Origin: Lysobacter defluvii IMMIB APB-9 = DSM 18482
Lineage (GTDB): Bacteria; Pseudomonadota; Gammaproteobacteria; Xanthomonadales; Xanthomonadaceae
Length of the DNA: 64,000 bases
NCBI RefSeq assembly: GCF_000423325.1
Contig: NZ_AUHT01000006.1
Span: 186,001 to 250,000, forward strand
Direction of reading: 5' to 3'
In this document: one piece after another, positions 9,930 through 20,726 of the stretch
Layout: each line of letters opens with the position of its first letter
Numbering within the stretch: the first letter of the stretch is position 1
The notes under the pieces: model-generated
What the model saw: the letters and a program-made list of their open reading frames with translations, nothing else
The model's database searches: none
What the model was told of the DNA's origin: nothing
Position numbers and translations under genes: made by a program

Positions 9930-12154
9930 GCGCCCAGCCGAGCAACCCGAACGTTCCACCCGACCACGTCACCATCGAGATCGACGGCGTCGAGATGTTC
10001 GCCCCCAAGGGGTCGATGATCATCCACGCCGCCGACAAGGCCGGGATCCCGATCCCGCGCTTCTGCTACCACGACAAGCTCTCCATCGCCGCCAACTGCC
10101 GCATGTGCCTGGTGGACGTGGAGAAGATGGGCAAGCCGGCCCCGGCCTGCGCCACCCCGGTCATGGACGGCATGAAGGTCAGCACGCGCAGCGACAAGGC
10201 GCTGGGCGCGCAGCGCAACGTGATGGAGTTCCTGCTCATCAACCACCCGCTGGACTGCCCGGTCTGCGACCAGGGCGGCGAGTGCGAGCTGCAGGACCTG
10301 TCGATGGGCTACGGCCGCTCCGTGAGCCGCTTCGTCGAGCGCAAGCGCGTGGTCCCGGACGAGGACATCGGCCCGCTGGTCGCCACCGAGATGACGCGCT
10401 GCATCCATTGCACGCGCTGCGTCCGCGTGACCGGCGAGATCGCCGGCACCTACGAGCTGGGCGGCATGTACCGCGGCGACCGGCTGGCCATCGGCACCTG
10501 GGACGGCAAGCCGCTGATGACCGAGCTGTCGGGCAACGTGATCGACGTGTGCCCGGTCGGCGCGCTGACCAACAAGCCGTTCCAGTTCCGCGCCCGCGCC
10601 TGGGAGATGCTCGCCCGCGAGTCGCTGGGCTACCACGACGCGCTGGGCAGCAACCTGTTCCTGCACGTCCGCCGCGGCGAGGTCATGCGCACCGTCCCGC
10701 GCGACAACGACGACGTCAACGAGTGCTGGCTGTCGGACCGCGACCGCTTCTCACACCTGGGCCTGTACGCCGAAGACCGCGCCGTGCTGCCGGAAATCCG
10801 CGAGAACGGCCAGTGGCGCGAGGCCAGCTGGGAAGAGGCCCTCGGCCGTGCCGCGGACATCCTGCGCGCCAACGGTGGCGACCAGCTGGGCATGCTGGTG
10901 CACCCGGCGACCTCCAACGAGGAGGGCGAGCTGCTGGCCCGCCTGGCCACCGCGCTGGGCACCGGCAACCTCGACCACCGCATCGGCCAGCTCGACCTGA
11001 CCGACTCGGCGGTCGCCGAGCCGTTCCAGATGCCGGTCGCCGACATCGAGAAGGCCGACGCGATCGTCCTGGTCGGCACCAACCTGCGCCATGAGTTGCC
11101 GCTGGTGAACGCCCGCGTGCGCAAGGCTTGGTGCAACGGCGCGAAGGTCCACGTGGTCAACCCGGTCGACTTCGACCAGACCTTCGACCTCGCCGGCAAG
11201 CACATCGTCGCGCCGTCGCGGATCGCCGAGACCCTCGGCGGTTCCGCGCTGCGCGAGGCGCTGCAGGGCAAGTCGCGCGCCGTGGTGATCGTCGGCGCGC
11301 TGGCCGAGAACGGCCCGCACGCCGCCGCCATCCGCGAGGCCGCGCGCGCGTTCGCGACCGCCACCGGCGCCGCGCTGTGCCGCATCCCGCAGGGCGCCAA
11401 CGCGGTCGGCCTGTCGCGGCTCGGCGTGCTGCCGACCGGCCGGGATGCCCGCGGCATGCTGGCGGAAGCGCGTGGTGCCTACGTCCTGTACGGCATCGAG
11501 CCCGGCCTGGACTTCGTCGACACCGCCGCTGCCATGCAGGCCCTGGGCGGCGCCCAGGTGGTGGCCTTCAGCCACTTCGCCTGCGAGTCCACGCGCGCGG
11601 TCGCCGACGTGATCCTGCCCATCGGCCTGCTTCCCGAGATCGAGGGGACGCTGGTCAACCTGGACGGCCGCGAGCAGTCCACGGTCGCCGGCGGCCGCCT
11701 GCCGCGCGAGGCGCGCGAGGGCTGGAAGGTGCTGCGCGCCCTGGCCGGCATGCTTCAGGCCGACGGCTTCGGCTTCACCGACCTGGCCGGGCTGCGCGAA
11801 GGCATGGCCGTGCGTGACGTGACCCCGGTCGCGGGCACCCCGGTGCCGGCGGGCGAGGGCATGGAAGTGGCGGCCAGCGAGGCGATCTACCGCGTCGACG
11901 CGGTGGTGCGGCGCTCGCAGGCACTGCAGTCGCATCCGCTGAACCAGCCGCCGCGCGCGGTGGTGAACCCGGCCGACGCGGAGTCCGCCGGCCTGGCACC
12001 GGGCGGCACCGGCCGCTTCTCCACGGCCAGCGGCACCGCCACCCTCCCGGTGGAACTGAACCCGCGTGTCGCACCCGGCACCGTCTGGATTGAAACCGGC
12101 CATGCCGCGACCGCGCCCCTGCGCGCGGGCCGGCTGCAGGTCGGGAGGGCCTGA
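9926..12154 (+). CDS. nuoG: NADH-quinone oxidoreductase subunit G
   Basis: The large iron-sulfur subunit of the NADH module, 742 residues. The N-terminal ferredoxin-like domain holds a [2Fe-2S] cluster ([12 protein letters not shown]) and the His/Cys cluster segment before [15 protein letters not shown]. Next is the bacterial ferredoxin-type [16 protein letters not shown], with [12 protein letters not shown]. The remainder is the degenerate molybdopterin-oxidoreductase fold common to NuoG. It overlaps nuoF by 4 bp and nuoH by 1 bp. Confidence 0.96.
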   Translation: MSAQPSNPNVPPDHVTIEIDGVEMFAPKGSMIIHAADKAGIPIPRFCYHDKLSIAANCRMCLVDVEKMGKPAPACATPVMDGMKVSTRSDKALGAQRNVMEFLLINHPLDCPVCDQGGECELQDLSMGYGRSVSRFVERKRVVPDEDIGPLVATEMTRCIHCTRCVRVTGEIAGTYELGGMYRGDRLAIGTWDGKPLMTELSGNVIDVCPVGALTNKPFQFRARAWEMLARESLGYHDALGSNLFLHVRRGEVMRTVPRDNDDVNECWLSDRDRFSHLGLYAEDRAVLPEIRENGQWREASWEEALGRAADILRANGGDQLGMLVHPATSNEEGELLARLATALGTGNLDHRIGQLDLTDSAVAEPFQMPVADIEKADAIVLVGTNLRHELPLVNARVRKAWCNGAKVHVVNPVDFDQTFDLAGKHIVAPSRIAETLGGSALREALQGKSRAVVIVGALAENGPHAAAIREAARAFATATGAALCRIPQGANAVGLSRLGVLPTGRDARGMLAEARGAYVLYGIEPGLDFVDTAAAMQALGGAQVVAFSHFACESTRAVADVILPIGLLPEIEGTLVNLDGREQSTVAGGRLPREAREGWKVLRALAGMLQADGFGFTDLAGLREGMAVRDVTPVAGTPVPAGEGMEVAASEAIYRVDAVVRRSQALQSHPLNQPPRAVVNPADAESAGLAPGGTGRFSTASGTATLPVELNPRVAPGTVWIETGHAATAPLRAGRLQVGRA

Positions 12155-13206
12155 TGATGTTTGACCCGTTCCGCGACTGGCTGTTCGAGTTCGGCATGGC
12201 CGGCTCGGCCGCATGGATCGTCCTGAAGATCCTCGCAATCGTCGTGCCCGTGATCCTGGCGGTCGCCTTCTACGTGCTGTGGGAGCGCAAGGTGATCGGC
12301 TGGATGCACGCGCGCGTCGGTCCCAAGCACGTGGGCTTCGGCATCCTCCAGACCTTCGCCGATGTCTTCAAGCTGCTGTTCAAGGAGCTGTTCCAGCCGG
12401 CGGCCTCGTCCAAGTTCCTGTTCCGGGTCGCGCCGCTGCTGGCGATGATCCCGGCCTTCGCGGCCTGGGCGGTGATCCCGTTCGACTACCAAGTGGTGCT
12501 GTCCAACGCGAATGCCGGGCTGCTGTACCTGCTGGCGATGACCTCGCTGGGCGTGTACGGCGTGATCCTGGCGGGCTGGGCGACCAACTCCAAGTACGCG
12601 CTTCTGGGCGCGCTGCGCGGCGCGGCCCAGATGGTCTCCTACGAGATCTCGATGGGCTTCGCGCTGGTCGGCGTGATGGTCGCGGCCGGCAGCCTGAACC
12701 TGAGCGAGATCGTGATGGCCCAGTCGGGCGACAGCGGCCTGTTCGACTGGTTCCTGCTGCCGCTGCTGCCGCTGGCGGTGATCTACTTCGTGTCCGGCGT
12801 GGCCGAGACCAACCGCCTGCCGTTCGACATGGTCGAGGGCGAGTCGGAGATCACCGGCGGGCACCTGGTGGAGTACTCGGGCTCGGGCTTCGCGCTGTTC
12901 TTCCTGGCCGAGTACGCGAACATGATCCTGATCAGCTTCCTGGTCTCGATCTTCTTCCTCGGCGGCTGGCTGAGCCCGTTCCAGGGCTGGGGCATCCCGC
13001 TGCTGTCGGTGGACGGCTGGTGGTGGCTGCTGGCGAAGGTGTTCCTGTTCGCCACCGCGTTCGTCTGGCTGCGCGCCAGCTTCCCGCGCTACCGCTACGA
13101 CCAGATCATGCGGCTGGGCTGGAAGGTGTTCGTGCCGCTGGCGATCTTCTGGATTGTGGTCACCGCGCTGATGGCGTACTTCGGCGTCTTCGAGGCGGGG
13201 CGATAG
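12154..13206 (+). CDS. nuoH: NADH-quinone oxidoreductase subunit H
   Basis: Membrane subunit (350 aa, about eight helices) joining the quinone site to the proton-pumping arm. Conserved segments seen are [49 protein letters not shown] and the C-terminal [19 protein letters not shown]. The start is the first of two tandem ATGs at 12154. Nine bases separate it from nuoI. Confidence 0.97.
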   Translation: MMFDPFRDWLFEFGMAGSAAWIVLKILAIVVPVILAVAFYVLWERKVIGWMHARVGPKHVGFGILQTFADVFKLLFKELFQPAASSKFLFRVAPLLAMIPAFAAWAVIPFDYQVVLSNANAGLLYLLAMTSLGVYGVILAGWATNSKYALLGALRGAAQMVSYEISMGFALVGVMVAAGSLNLSEIVMAQSGDSGLFDWFLLPLLPLAVIYFVSGVAETNRLPFDMVEGESEITGGHLVEYSGSGFALFFLAEYANMILISFLVSIFFLGGWLSPFQGWGIPLLSVDGWWWLLAKVFLFATAFVWLRASFPRYRYDQIMRLGWKVFVPLAIFWIVVTALMAYFGVFEAGR

Positions 13207-13215
13207 GACAAGGAC

Positions 13216-13704
13216 ATGAACCGGATCTTTTCGTTCCTCAAGAGCCTGCTGCTCATCGAGATGCTGCAGGGCATGTGGCTCACGCTGAAGTACATGTTCA
13301 GGCCCAAGTACACGCTCATGTACCCGGTGGAGAAGGTGCCCATGTCGCCGCGCTTCCGCGGCATCCATGCGCTGCGCCGCTATCCCAACGGCGAGGAGCG
13401 CTGCATCGCGTGCAAGCTGTGCGAGGCGGTGTGCCCGGCGCTGGCGATCACGATCGATTCCGAGCGCCGCGAGGACGGCACCCGCCGCACCACGCGCTAC
13501 GACATCGACCTGTTCAAGTGCATCTACTGCGGCTTCTGCGAGGAGTCGTGCCCGGTGGACTCGATCGTGGAAACCCACGTGCACGAGTACCACTTCGACC
13601 GGCGTGGCCAGAACATCGTGACCAAGCCGCAGCTGCTGGCCATCGGTGACCGCCTGGAGGCGGAGATCGCCGAGCGCCGCGCCGCCGACGCGCCCTACCG
13701 CTGA
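13216..13704 (+). CDS. nuoI: NADH-quinone oxidoreductase subunit I
   Basis: The 23-kDa ferredoxin-like subunit with two [4Fe-4S] clusters (N6a and N6b). The ligand motifs [16 protein letters not shown] and [19 protein letters not shown] are intact. Length is 162 residues. The downstream nuoJ frame opens directly at its stop. Confidence 0.97.
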   Translation: MNRIFSFLKSLLLIEMLQGMWLTLKYMFRPKYTLMYPVEKVPMSPRFRGIHALRRYPNGEERCIACKLCEAVCPALAITIDSERREDGTRRTTRYDIDLFKCIYCGFCEESCPVDSIVETHVHEYHFDRRGQNIVTKPQLLAIGDRLEAEIAERRAADAPYR

Positions 13705-14379
13705 GTGTCCGACATGCAACTGGCTTCCCTGGCTTTCCTGGTTTTCGCCCTGGTCGCGGTCGCCGCGGCCGTAGGGGTGATCAGCTTCCGCAACCCCGTG
13801 CACGCGGCGCTGTCGCTGGTGCTGACGTTCTTCTCGGTCGCCGCCGTATGGGTGATCTCGGGGGCGGAGTTCCTCGGCGTTGCGCTGGTGGTGATCTACG
13901 TCGGCGCGGTGATGGTGCTGCTGCTGTTCGTGGTGATGATGCTCGAGGTGGACCTTGCGCCGTTGCGCGAGGGCTACGTGCGCTACCTGCCGTTCGGCAT
14001 CCTGGTTGCGGCGGTGATGCTGGCCGAGATCCTGCTGCTGATCGGCGTGCTCGCCCTGACCGGTGACCCGCTGCCGGCGCATCCGTCTGCGACCGGTGAG
14101 ATCAGCAACACCAAGTGGCTGGCGATGGCGCTGTTCACCGAGTTCCTGCTGCCGTTCGAGACCGCGGCGGTGATCCTGACCGTGGCCGTGATCGCGGCGG
14201 TGATGCTGACCCTGCGCCGCCGTCCGAACACCCGCCGCCAGAACCCGTCCGAGCAGGTCCGCGTGCGTCCTTCCGACCGCCTGCGCCTGGTCGGGATGAA
14301 GGCCGAGTCCTCCGCGCCGCGCCCCGCGCCGCGTTCGCTGCGAGGCAACCCGGCCGCCGACAACGAGGAACCCAACTGA
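13705..14379 (+). CDS. nuoJ: NADH-quinone oxidoreductase subunit J
   Basis: Membrane subunit with five hydrophobic helices and the conserved [16 protein letters not shown] segment (pi-bulge helix TM3). The start is GTG at 13705, abutting the nuoI stop; ATG at 13714 is an alternative. The roughly 40-residue Arg/Pro-rich soluble tail (after about residue 175) is longer than in E. coli NuoJ. The stop overlaps nuoK. Confidence 0.94.
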   Translation: MSDMQLASLAFLVFALVAVAAAVGVISFRNPVHAALSLVLTFFSVAAVWVISGAEFLGVALVVIYVGAVMVLLLFVVMMLEVDLAPLREGYVRYLPFGILVAAVMLAEILLLIGVLALTGDPLPAHPSATGEISNTKWLAMALFTEFLLPFETAAVILTVAVIAAVMLTLRRRPNTRRQNPSEQVRVRPSDRLRLVGMKAESSAPRPAPRSLRGNPAADNEEPN

Positions 14380-14702
14380 TGGACCTGTTTTCCTCCGGGC
14401 TCGCCCTGGGCCACCTGTTGACGCTGGGCGCGGTGCTGTTCTGCATCTCGGTCGCCGGCATCTTCATCAACCGCAAGAACGTGATCGTGCTGCTGATGTG
14501 CATCGAGCTGATGCTGCTGGCGGTGAACATCAATTTCGTCGCGTTCTCGCGCCAGCTCGGCGACCCGGCCGGCCAGGTGTTCGTGTTCTTCATCCTGACC
14601 GTCGCCGCTGCCGAGGCCGCCATCGGCCTGGCGATCGTGGTCACGCTTTTCCGCAACCGGCGCACGATCAACGTGGCCGAAATCGACATGATGAAGGGTT
14701 GA
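14379..14702 (+). CDS. nuoK: NADH-quinone oxidoreductase subunit K
   Basis: Small MnhC-like membrane subunit, 107 residues with three helices. It carries the conserved glutamate in [17 protein letters not shown] and the second in [15 protein letters not shown], both part of the proton path. The ATG at 14379 overlaps the nuoJ TGA. Confidence 0.97.
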   Translation: MDLFSSGLALGHLLTLGAVLFCISVAGIFINRKNVIVLLMCIELMLLAVNINFVAFSRQLGDPAGQVFVFFILTVAAAEAAIGLAIVVTLFRNRRTINVAEIDMMKG

Positions 14703-14706
14703 TCCG

Positions 14707-16821
14707 ATGCCGGGCATGGAGTTCACGCTTTCCAAGTCGGTGTTGCTGGCCATCGTGCTGGCACCGCTCGCCGGCGCGATGCTGGCCGGGTTCGCCGGCC
14801 GCTGGATCGGGCGCGCCGGTGCGCACACCGCGACCATCCTGGGCGTAGGCATCAGCTGCGCGCTGTCGTGCTGGGTGCTGTGGCAACTGGTCGGGCAGGG
14901 CGCCGCGCCGTTCAACGAGAACATCTACACCTGGTTCCAGGTGGGCGGGCTCGAGGCGCACGTCGGCTTCATGGTCGACAACCTGACGGCGATGATGATG
15001 GTCGTGGTGACCTTCGTCGCGCTGCTGGTGCACGTCTACACCATCGGCTACATGCACGAGGACGACGGCTACCAGCGCTTCTTCAGCTACATCTCGCTGT
15101 TCACGTTCTCGATGCTCATGCTGGTGATGAGCAACAACTTCGTGCAGCTGTTCTTCGGCTGGGAAGCGGTGGGCCTGGTGTCCTACCTGCTGATCGGTTT
15201 CTGGTTCAAGAAGCCCTCGGCGGTGTTCGCCAACCTCAAGGCGTTCCTGGTCAACCGCGTCGGCGACTTCGGCTTCCTGCTGGGCATCGCCGGCATCGTG
15301 CTGGTGTTCGGCTCGCTGGACTACGCGACCGTGTTCGCGAACGCGCCGATGATGGCGGACCTGTCGATCGCGGTGATCCCCGGCTACGAGTGGTCGGTCG
15401 CGACGCTGATCTGCATCCTGTTGTTCATCGGCGCGATGGGCAAGTCGGCGCAGGTGCCGCTGCACGTCTGGCTGCCCGACTCGATGGAGGGCCCGACCCC
15501 GATCTCGGCGCTGATCCACGCGGCCACCATGGTCACCGCGGGCATCTTCATGGTCGCCCGCATGTCGCCGCTGTTCGAGCTGAGCGAGACCGCGCTGGCG
15601 TTCGTGCTGTTCATCGGTGCCACCACCGCGTTCTTCACCGGCCTGATCGGCATCGTGCAGAACGACATCAAGCGCGTGGTCGCGTACTCGACCCTGTCGC
15701 AGCTGGGTTACATGACCGTGGCGCTAGGCGTCTCGGCGTACTCGGCGGCGGTCTACCACCTGATGACCCACGCCTTCTTCAAGGCACTGCTGTTCCTGGG
15801 CGCGGGCTCGGTGATCATCGCCATGCACCACGAGCAGGACATGCGGAAGATGGGCGGCCTGCGCCGCTACATGCCGGTGACCTACGTCACCATGCTGCTG
15901 GGCACCCTGGCGCTGGTGGGCACGCCGTTCTTCAGCGGCTTCTACTCCAAGGACACCATCATCGAGGCGACCGCCGTGGCGGCCGATGGTGGCGGCTGGG
16001 TCGCGCAGTACGCGCACTGGGCGGTCCTGCTGGGTGCCTTCGTCACCGCGTTCTACAGCTTCCGCCTGCTGTACCTGACCTTCCATGGCGCCGAGCGCTT
16101 CCGCAACGCGGCCCCCTCGCACGCGGTCGCGACCGTGGACGAGCACGGCCAGCACACGAAGCACGAGCCGGCCCACGAGGACGCGCACGGGCACGATCCG
16201 CACCACGACCACGAGCCGAAGGAGTCGCCGTGGGTGGTCACCCTGCCGCTGGTGCTGCTCGCCATCCCGTCGGTGGTGATCGGCTTCCTGACCGCCGGCC
16301 CGATGCTGTTCGGCACCAACTGGAGCGGCTCGGAGGAACAGTTGCCGTTCTTCCTCGGCGCCATCGACCTGGCGGCTGCACGCGACACGGTCGCGCAGGT
16401 CGGCGCGGCGGTATGGCACGGGCCGGTGGCGTACGCGATCCACGGCTTCCAGGCGCCGGTGTTCTGGCTGAGCCTGGCGGGCTTCGCGCTGGCGACCTTC
16501 ATGTACCTGTTCCGCCCCGACCTGCCGGGCAAGGCGCGCCGCGCGATGGCGATGCCGGTCCGGATCCTCGAGGACAAGTACGGCTTCGACCGGCTGTGGA
16601 TCGACGGCCTGGCCGGTGGCAGCTACGCGCTGGGCCGCGTGTTCCGCTGGTTCGATACCTGGATCATCGACGGGCTGTTCGTCAACGGTTCGGCCCGGGT
16701 CGTCGACCTGGCGGCCAGCGTCAGCCGCCGCGCCCAGTCCGGGTACCTCTACCACTACGCCTTCGCGATGATCCTCGGCCTGATCCTGATGCTGGCCGTG
16801 CTCATCCGTACCTTGAACTGA
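14707..16821 (+). CDS. nuoL: NADH-quinone oxidoreductase subunit L
   Basis: Distal antiporter-like proton-pumping subunit, 704 residues. It carries the family core [18 protein letters not shown], the lysine-bearing [21 protein letters not shown], and the C-terminal half that forms the lateral helix HL. An unusual loop at about residues 477-505 contains nine histidines in about 29 residues ([23 protein letters not shown]), next to the ESPWVV segment. nuoM follows 13 bp downstream. Confidence 0.97.
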   Translation: MPGMEFTLSKSVLLAIVLAPLAGAMLAGFAGRWIGRAGAHTATILGVGISCALSCWVLWQLVGQGAAPFNENIYTWFQVGGLEAHVGFMVDNLTAMMMVVVTFVALLVHVYTIGYMHEDDGYQRFFSYISLFTFSMLMLVMSNNFVQLFFGWEAVGLVSYLLIGFWFKKPSAVFANLKAFLVNRVGDFGFLLGIAGIVLVFGSLDYATVFANAPMMADLSIAVIPGYEWSVATLICILLFIGAMGKSAQVPLHVWLPDSMEGPTPISALIHAATMVTAGIFMVARMSPLFELSETALAFVLFIGATTAFFTGLIGIVQNDIKRVVAYSTLSQLGYMTVALGVSAYSAAVYHLMTHAFFKALLFLGAGSVIIAMHHEQDMRKMGGLRRYMPVTYVTMLLGTLALVGTPFFSGFYSKDTIIEATAVAADGGGWVAQYAHWAVLLGAFVTAFYSFRLLYLTFHGAERFRNAAPSHAVATVDEHGQHTKHEPAHEDAHGHDPHHDHEPKESPWVVTLPLVLLAIPSVVIGFLTAGPMLFGTNWSGSEEQLPFFLGAIDLAAARDTVAQVGAAVWHGPVAYAIHGFQAPVFWLSLAGFALATFMYLFRPDLPGKARRAMAMPVRILEDKYGFDRLWIDGLAGGSYALGRVFRWFDTWIIDGLFVNGSARVVDLAASVSRRAQSGYLYHYAFAMILGLILMLAVLIRTLN

Positions 16822-16834
16822 CCAGGACCGCGAC

Positions 16835-18358
16835 GTGACCCCTGAGCCTCTCCACAGCGCGATGCCCTTGCTGAGCCTGCTTGTCTGGCTGCCGATCCTC
16901 GGCGGCCTGGTGACCCTCGCCATCGGCCCGCGCGACAACGCGGCGCGCTGGTTCGCCACCTTCGTTGCCGCGGCCACGCTGCTGCTGACCATCCCGCTGT
17001 TCACCGGCTTCGAGTACGGCACCGCGGCGATGCAGTTCGTCGAGGACCGGGCGTGGATCCCGGCGTTCGACATCCGCTACCACATGGGCGTCGATGGCTT
17101 CTCGGTGCCGCTGATCGGCCTGACCGCGCTGACCTCGCTGCTGGTGCTGATCGGCGCCTGGAACGTCGGCAGCCGGGTGAGCCAGTACTACGCCTGCTTC
17201 CTGATCCTCGAAGGCCTGATGATCGGCGTGTTCGCGGCCCTGGACGCGATGCTGTTCTACGTGTTCTTCGAGTTCATGCTGGTGCCGATGTTCATCATCA
17301 TCGGCGTGTGGGGCGGCCCGCGCCGGGTGTACGCGTCGATCAAGTTCTTCCTGTACACCTTCCTGGGCTCGCTGTTCATGCTGCTGGGCCTGATCTACCT
17401 GTACATGCAGGGCGGCAGCTGGCAGATCGCCGACATGGTGCAGCTGCAGCTGTCGGCGACCGAGCAGATGTGGCTGCTGTTCGCGTTCGTGCTGGCCTTC
17501 GCGGTGAAGGTGCCGATGTTCCCGGTGCACACCTGGTTGCCGGACGCGCACGTGGAGGCGCCGACCGCCGGCTCGGTGATCCTGGCGGCGATCATGCTGA
17601 AGATCGGCGGCTACGGCTTCCTGCGCTTTGCGCTGCCGATCGCCCCGGACGCGGGCGCCGAGTGGGCCTGGCTGCTGATCCTGCTCAGCCTGGTCGCTGT
17701 CGTGTACGTCGGCCTGGTCGCGCTGGCGCAGGACGACATGAAGAAGCTGGTGGCGTACTCGTCCGTGTCGCACATGGGCTTCGTGACCCTGGGCATCTTC
17801 ATCGCCTTCGGGCTGGTGCGCGAGTACGGCAACGTCGACGGCGCGCAGCTGGGCCTGCAGGGCGCGATGGTGCAGATGATCAGCCACGGCTTCATCTCCG
17901 GCGCGATGTTCACCAGCATCGGCGTGCTGTACGACCGCATGCACACGCGGCGGATCTCCGACTACGGCGGCGTCGCCGGCCCGATGCGCTGGTTCGCGCT
18001 GTTCTACGTGCTGTTCGCCATGGCCAACTCGGGCCTGCCGGGCACCTCGGGCTTCGTCGGCGAGTTCATGGTCGTGGTCGCCAGCTTCCAGCTGCACCCG
18101 CTGATCGCCCTGTTCGCCGCGATGACGCTGATCATCGGCGCGGGCTACTCGCTGTACCTGGTCAAGCGCGTGCTGTGGGGTCCGGTCGCCAACGAGAACG
18201 TGGCCCGGCTCAAGGACATCAACGGGCGCGAGTGGACGGTCCTGGGCGTGTTCGCCATCGGCACCCTGCTGATCGGCGTCTACCCGAAGCCGCTGACCGA
18301 CCTGATGGAGCCCACCGTCGCCAACCTGGTGATGCAGATCGCCACCTCCAAGCTCTAA
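16835..18358 (+). CDS. nuoM: NADH-quinone oxidoreductase subunit M
   Basis: Antiporter-like proton-pumping subunit, 507 residues and about 14 helices. Visible are [18 protein letters not shown], the key-lysine helix [26 protein letters not shown], and [15 protein letters not shown]. The start is GTG at 16835. The stop lies 45 bp before the chosen nuoN ATG. Confidence 0.97.
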   Translation: MTPEPLHSAMPLLSLLVWLPILGGLVTLAIGPRDNAARWFATFVAAATLLLTIPLFTGFEYGTAAMQFVEDRAWIPAFDIRYHMGVDGFSVPLIGLTALTSLLVLIGAWNVGSRVSQYYACFLILEGLMIGVFAALDAMLFYVFFEFMLVPMFIIIGVWGGPRRVYASIKFFLYTFLGSLFMLLGLIYLYMQGGSWQIADMVQLQLSATEQMWLLFAFVLAFAVKVPMFPVHTWLPDAHVEAPTAGSVILAAIMLKIGGYGFLRFALPIAPDAGAEWAWLLILLSLVAVVYVGLVALAQDDMKKLVAYSSVSHMGFVTLGIFIAFGLVREYGNVDGAQLGLQGAMVQMISHGFISGAMFTSIGVLYDRMHTRRISDYGGVAGPMRWFALFYVLFAMANSGLPGTSGFVGEFMVVVASFQLHPLIALFAAMTLIIGAGYSLYLVKRVLWGPVANENVARLKDINGREWTVLGVFAIGTLLIGVYPKPLTDLMEPTVANLVMQIATSKL

Positions 18359-18403
18359 GACCGGCGACCGCCCCCGGGCGTGCCGACCAATGCGAGATTC
18401 CAG

Positions 18404-19849
18404 ATGATCGCCGTACCTGTCCGTTCCGCTGCCGACCTGATGCCCCTGCTGCCCGAGCTGGTACTGGTCGGCGGGGCCTTCGCCCTGTTGATGCTGGACC
18501 TGTTCCTGTCCCAGCGGCACAAGGTGGTGACCCATGTGCTGGCCACCGCGCTGCTGGTGCTCGCCGGTGTGCTGCTGGCCGCCGGGGTGGGCGGGCAGGG
18601 CGAGGTCTTCAACGGCATGTTCGTGCGCGACACCGCGGCCGACGTCCTGAAGATCGCGTTGTGCCTGGTCGGCGTGCTGTCGATGGTGTTCGTGTGGCCG
18701 TACCTGCGGGACCGCGGGCTGTGGCAGGGCGAGGTCGCGGTGCTGATGCTGTTCGCCACCGTCGGCATGATGCTGCTGGTGTCCGCCGGGACCCTGGTGA
18801 TGGTCTACGTGGGCCTGGAGATGCTGGCGCTGTGCTCCTACGCGCTGGTGGTGGCCGACCGCGACAGCCCGATCGCCTCCGAGGCGGGCATCAAGTACTT
18901 CGTGCTCGGCTCGCTGGCCTCCGGCCTGCTGCTGTACGGCATGTCGCTGGTCTACGGCGCGACCGGCAGCCTCTACCTGGACGAGATCGCCGCGGCCATG
19001 GGCGCTGGCGGGATGTCGACCATGCTGGTGACCGGCGTGGTGTTCATGGTCGCGGGCATCGCCTTCAAGTTCGGCGCCGCCCCGTTCCACATGTGGCTGC
19101 CGGACGTCTACCACGGTGCCCCGACCGCGATCTCGCTGTTCATCGGCTCCGCGCCCAAGCTGGCGACCTTCGGCATGACCTACCGGCTGCTCGAGGTCGG
19201 TGCCGGCCCGATGGCCGAAAGCTGGCAGCTGGCGCTGGCCTGGCTGGCGGTGATCTCGCTGGTGCTGGGCAACCTGGGCGCGATGATGCAGTCCAACTTC
19301 AAGCGGCTGCTCGCGTACTCGACCATCTCCCACGTCGGCTTCGTGTTCATCGGCTTCGCCGGCGGCGGCGCGGACGGGTTCGCGGCGGCGATGTTCTACG
19401 CGATCAGCTACGCGCTGATGGCCACCGCCGGCTTCGGCGCGATCGTGGTGATGTCCAGCCGCAGCTTCGAGGCCGACGAGCTGGCCGACTACCGCGGCCT
19501 GAACCAGCGCAGCCCGTGGATGGCCGGCCTGATCCTGTGCGTGATGGTGTCTCTGGCCGGCGTGCCGCCGTTCCTGGGCTTCTGGGCCAAGCTGGCGGTG
19601 CTGCAGGCGGCGATCCAGAACGACATGCTGTGGCTGGCCATCGTCGGCATCGTGTTCGCGGTGGTGGGCGCGTTCTACTACCTGAAGGTGGTCAAGCACA
19701 TGTACTTCGACGAGCCGGTGGGCGAGCTGCCGGCCCGCGTCGACCACCGCCCGATGCGCGTCGTGTTCGGCGTGAACGCCCTGGGCCTGCTGGTGCTCGG
19801 CATGGCCTGGAGCCCGATCATGGAGTGGTGCCAGCGGGCATTCGCCTGA
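18404..19849 (+). CDS. nuoN: NADH-quinone oxidoreductase subunit N
   Basis: Third antiporter-like subunit and last gene of the complex I operon. Conserved blocks include FKFGAAPFHMWLPDVYHGAPTAIS and LLAYSTISHVGFVFIGF. The ATG at 18404 gives 481 residues beginning MIAVPVRSAADL, typical of the family. An upstream in-frame GTG at 18380 is less likely. The gene ends 14 bp before the metY promoter. Confidence 0.96.
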   Translation: MIAVPVRSAADLMPLLPELVLVGGAFALLMLDLFLSQRHKVVTHVLATALLVLAGVLLAAGVGGQGEVFNGMFVRDTAADVLKIALCLVGVLSMVFVWPYLRDRGLWQGEVAVLMLFATVGMMLLVSAGTLVMVYVGLEMLALCSYALVVADRDSPIASEAGIKYFVLGSLASGLLLYGMSLVYGATGSLYLDEIAAAMGAGGMSTMLVTGVVFMVAGIAFKFGAAPFHMWLPDVYHGAPTAISLFIGSAPKLATFGMTYRLLEVGAGPMAESWQLALAWLAVISLVLGNLGAMMQSNFKRLLAYSTISHVGFVFIGFAGGGADGFAAAMFYAISYALMATAGFGAIVVMSSRSFEADELADYRGLNQRSPWMAGLILCVMVSLAGVPPFLGFWAKLAVLQAAIQNDMLWLAIVGIVFAVVGAFYYLKVVKHMYFDEPVGELPARVDHRPMRVVFGVNALGLLVLGMAWSPIMEWCQRAFA

Positions 19850-19863
19850 CCGCTGAAAAACGC

Positions 19864-19891
19864 TTGCAATAGTTCCAGCCGTCGATATAAT
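19864..19891 (+). promoter_or_regulatory. Sigma-70 promoter of metY and probably rimP-nusA-infB
   Basis: TTGCAA (19864-19869) and TATAAT (19886-19891) are separated by 16 bp. This is one of the best sigma-70 matches in the window. The -10 ends 11 bp before the tRNA 5' end, so transcription would start almost at the mature tRNA end. Confidence 0.85.
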
Positions 19892-19902
19892 GGGCGGCCT
19901 GA

Positions 19903-19979
19903 TGCGGGGTGGAGCAGTCTGGCAGCTCGTCGGGCTCATAACCCGAAGGTCGCAGGTTCAAATCCTGCCCCCGCTACCA
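19903..19979 (+). tRNA. metY: Initiator tRNA-fMet (CAT)
   Basis: A 77-nt tRNA with encoded CCA. The anticodon loop CTCATAA gives CAU. Initiator hallmarks are present: three consecutive G-C pairs at the anticodon stem (GGG/CCC), an A11-U24 pair in the D stem (GAGC/GCTC), and no Watson-Crick pair at 1-72. That position reads U1-U72 rather than the usual C1-A72 of E. coli. Its place directly upstream of rimP-nusA-infB matches E. coli metY. Confidence 0.96.
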
Positions 19980-19994
19980 GCTTCGGTTGAAAGG

Positions 19995-20021
19995 AAGCCT
20001 CCTCGCGAGGCTTTCTTTTTT
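19995..20021 (+). terminator. Rho-independent terminator after metY
   Basis: AAGCCTC (19995-20001) and GAGGCTT (20007-20013) form a 7-bp stem with loop CTCGC, followed by TCTTTTTT. It begins 15 nt past the tRNA 3' end. It would end short tRNA transcripts, while read-through would supply rimP-nusA-infB. Confidence 0.85.
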
Positions 20022-20080
20022 CAGCCAGCCGGGCCCGGTGGTGCGTTCTGCTCACGCACCGCCCTACATCCGAGGTATGG

Positions 20081-20106
20081 ACAAGGGGCCCGGTTGGGCC
20101 CTTTGT
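20081..20106 (+). promoter_or_regulatory. GC-rich hairpin in the rimP leader
   Basis: An inverted repeat of about 11 bases per arm (ACAAGGGGCCC / GGGCCCTTTGT) with a 4-nt GGTT loop ends 16 nt before the rimP start. The right arm ends in CTTTGTCGTTT, so it could act as a weak attenuator or as a leader element. It occupies the place where enterobacteria have the rimP-leader RNA. Homology to that RNA is not claimed. Confidence 0.55.
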
Positions 20107-20122
20107 CGTTTCCGGAGACCGC

Positions 20123-20722
20123 ATGACAGACAAGGCCACCGACATTGCCAGCCTGCTCGCCCCGACCGTGGAGTCGATGGGGCTGGAGCTGCTTGGCGTC
20201 GAGTACCTGCCCGCACCCGGCGGTGCGGTGGTGCGCCTGTACATCGACCTTCCGGCCGGCGCCGCCGGCGACGGGTCCAACGGCGACGCGCCGCGCGCGG
20301 TCGGCATCGAGGACTGCGAGGCGGTCAGCCGCGAGGTCTCGGCGCAGCTGGACGTGGAGGACCCGATCAGCGGCAACTACACCCTGGAGGTGTCGTCGCC
20401 GGGCCTGGATCGTCCGCTGTTCACGCTTGATCACTACCGGCGCTTCGCCGGTGAGACCGCGAAGGTGACCCTGCGGCTGCCGCAGGACGGCCGGCGCCGC
20501 CTCACCGGGCGCATCGTGGCGGTGGAGGAGGGCGACATCACCTTCGACGTCGACGGCAGTCCGTTCCGGGTGTCCTTCGACAACATCGACAAGGCGCGGC
20601 TGGTCCCCGACTGGGCGGCGCTGGGTCTCGCACCGAACAAGCCCGGCAAGCGTCCCGGCCGGGCCCACAACAACAAATCCACCAACAAGCCGGCGGCCGA
20701 CGGGCCCGACTCGGCGGAGTAA
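20123..20722 (+). CDS. rimP: Ribosome maturation factor RimP
   Basis: Cytoplasmic assembly factor for the 30S subunit. The N-terminal domain shows the family patterns [11 protein letters not shown], the acidic [20 protein letters not shown], and [16 protein letters not shown]. An SH3-like C-terminal domain follows. The 199-residue length includes a basic Lys/Asn/Pro-rich tail of about 35 residues beyond the usual end. The ATG at 20123 follows GGAGACC. It is the first protein gene of the operon rimP-nusA-infB. Confidence 0.95.
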   Translation: MTDKATDIASLLAPTVESMGLELLGVEYLPAPGGAVVRLYIDLPAGAAGDGSNGDAPRAVGIEDCEAVSREVSAQLDVEDPISGNYTLEVSSPGLDRPLFTLDHYRRFAGETAKVTLRLPQDGRRRLTGRIVAVEEGDITFDVDGSPFRVSFDNIDKARLVPDWAALGLAPNKPGKRPGRAHNNKSTNKPAADGPDSAE

Positions 20723-20726
20723 CGAG

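Noticed and set aside
16802-19939. A 1045-codon frame antisense to nuoM-nuoN and a 939-codon frame on the same strand in another phase
   Set aside because: Both are compositional shadows of nuoM/nuoN, with repetitive His/Gln/Arg/Ala content and no recognisable domain.
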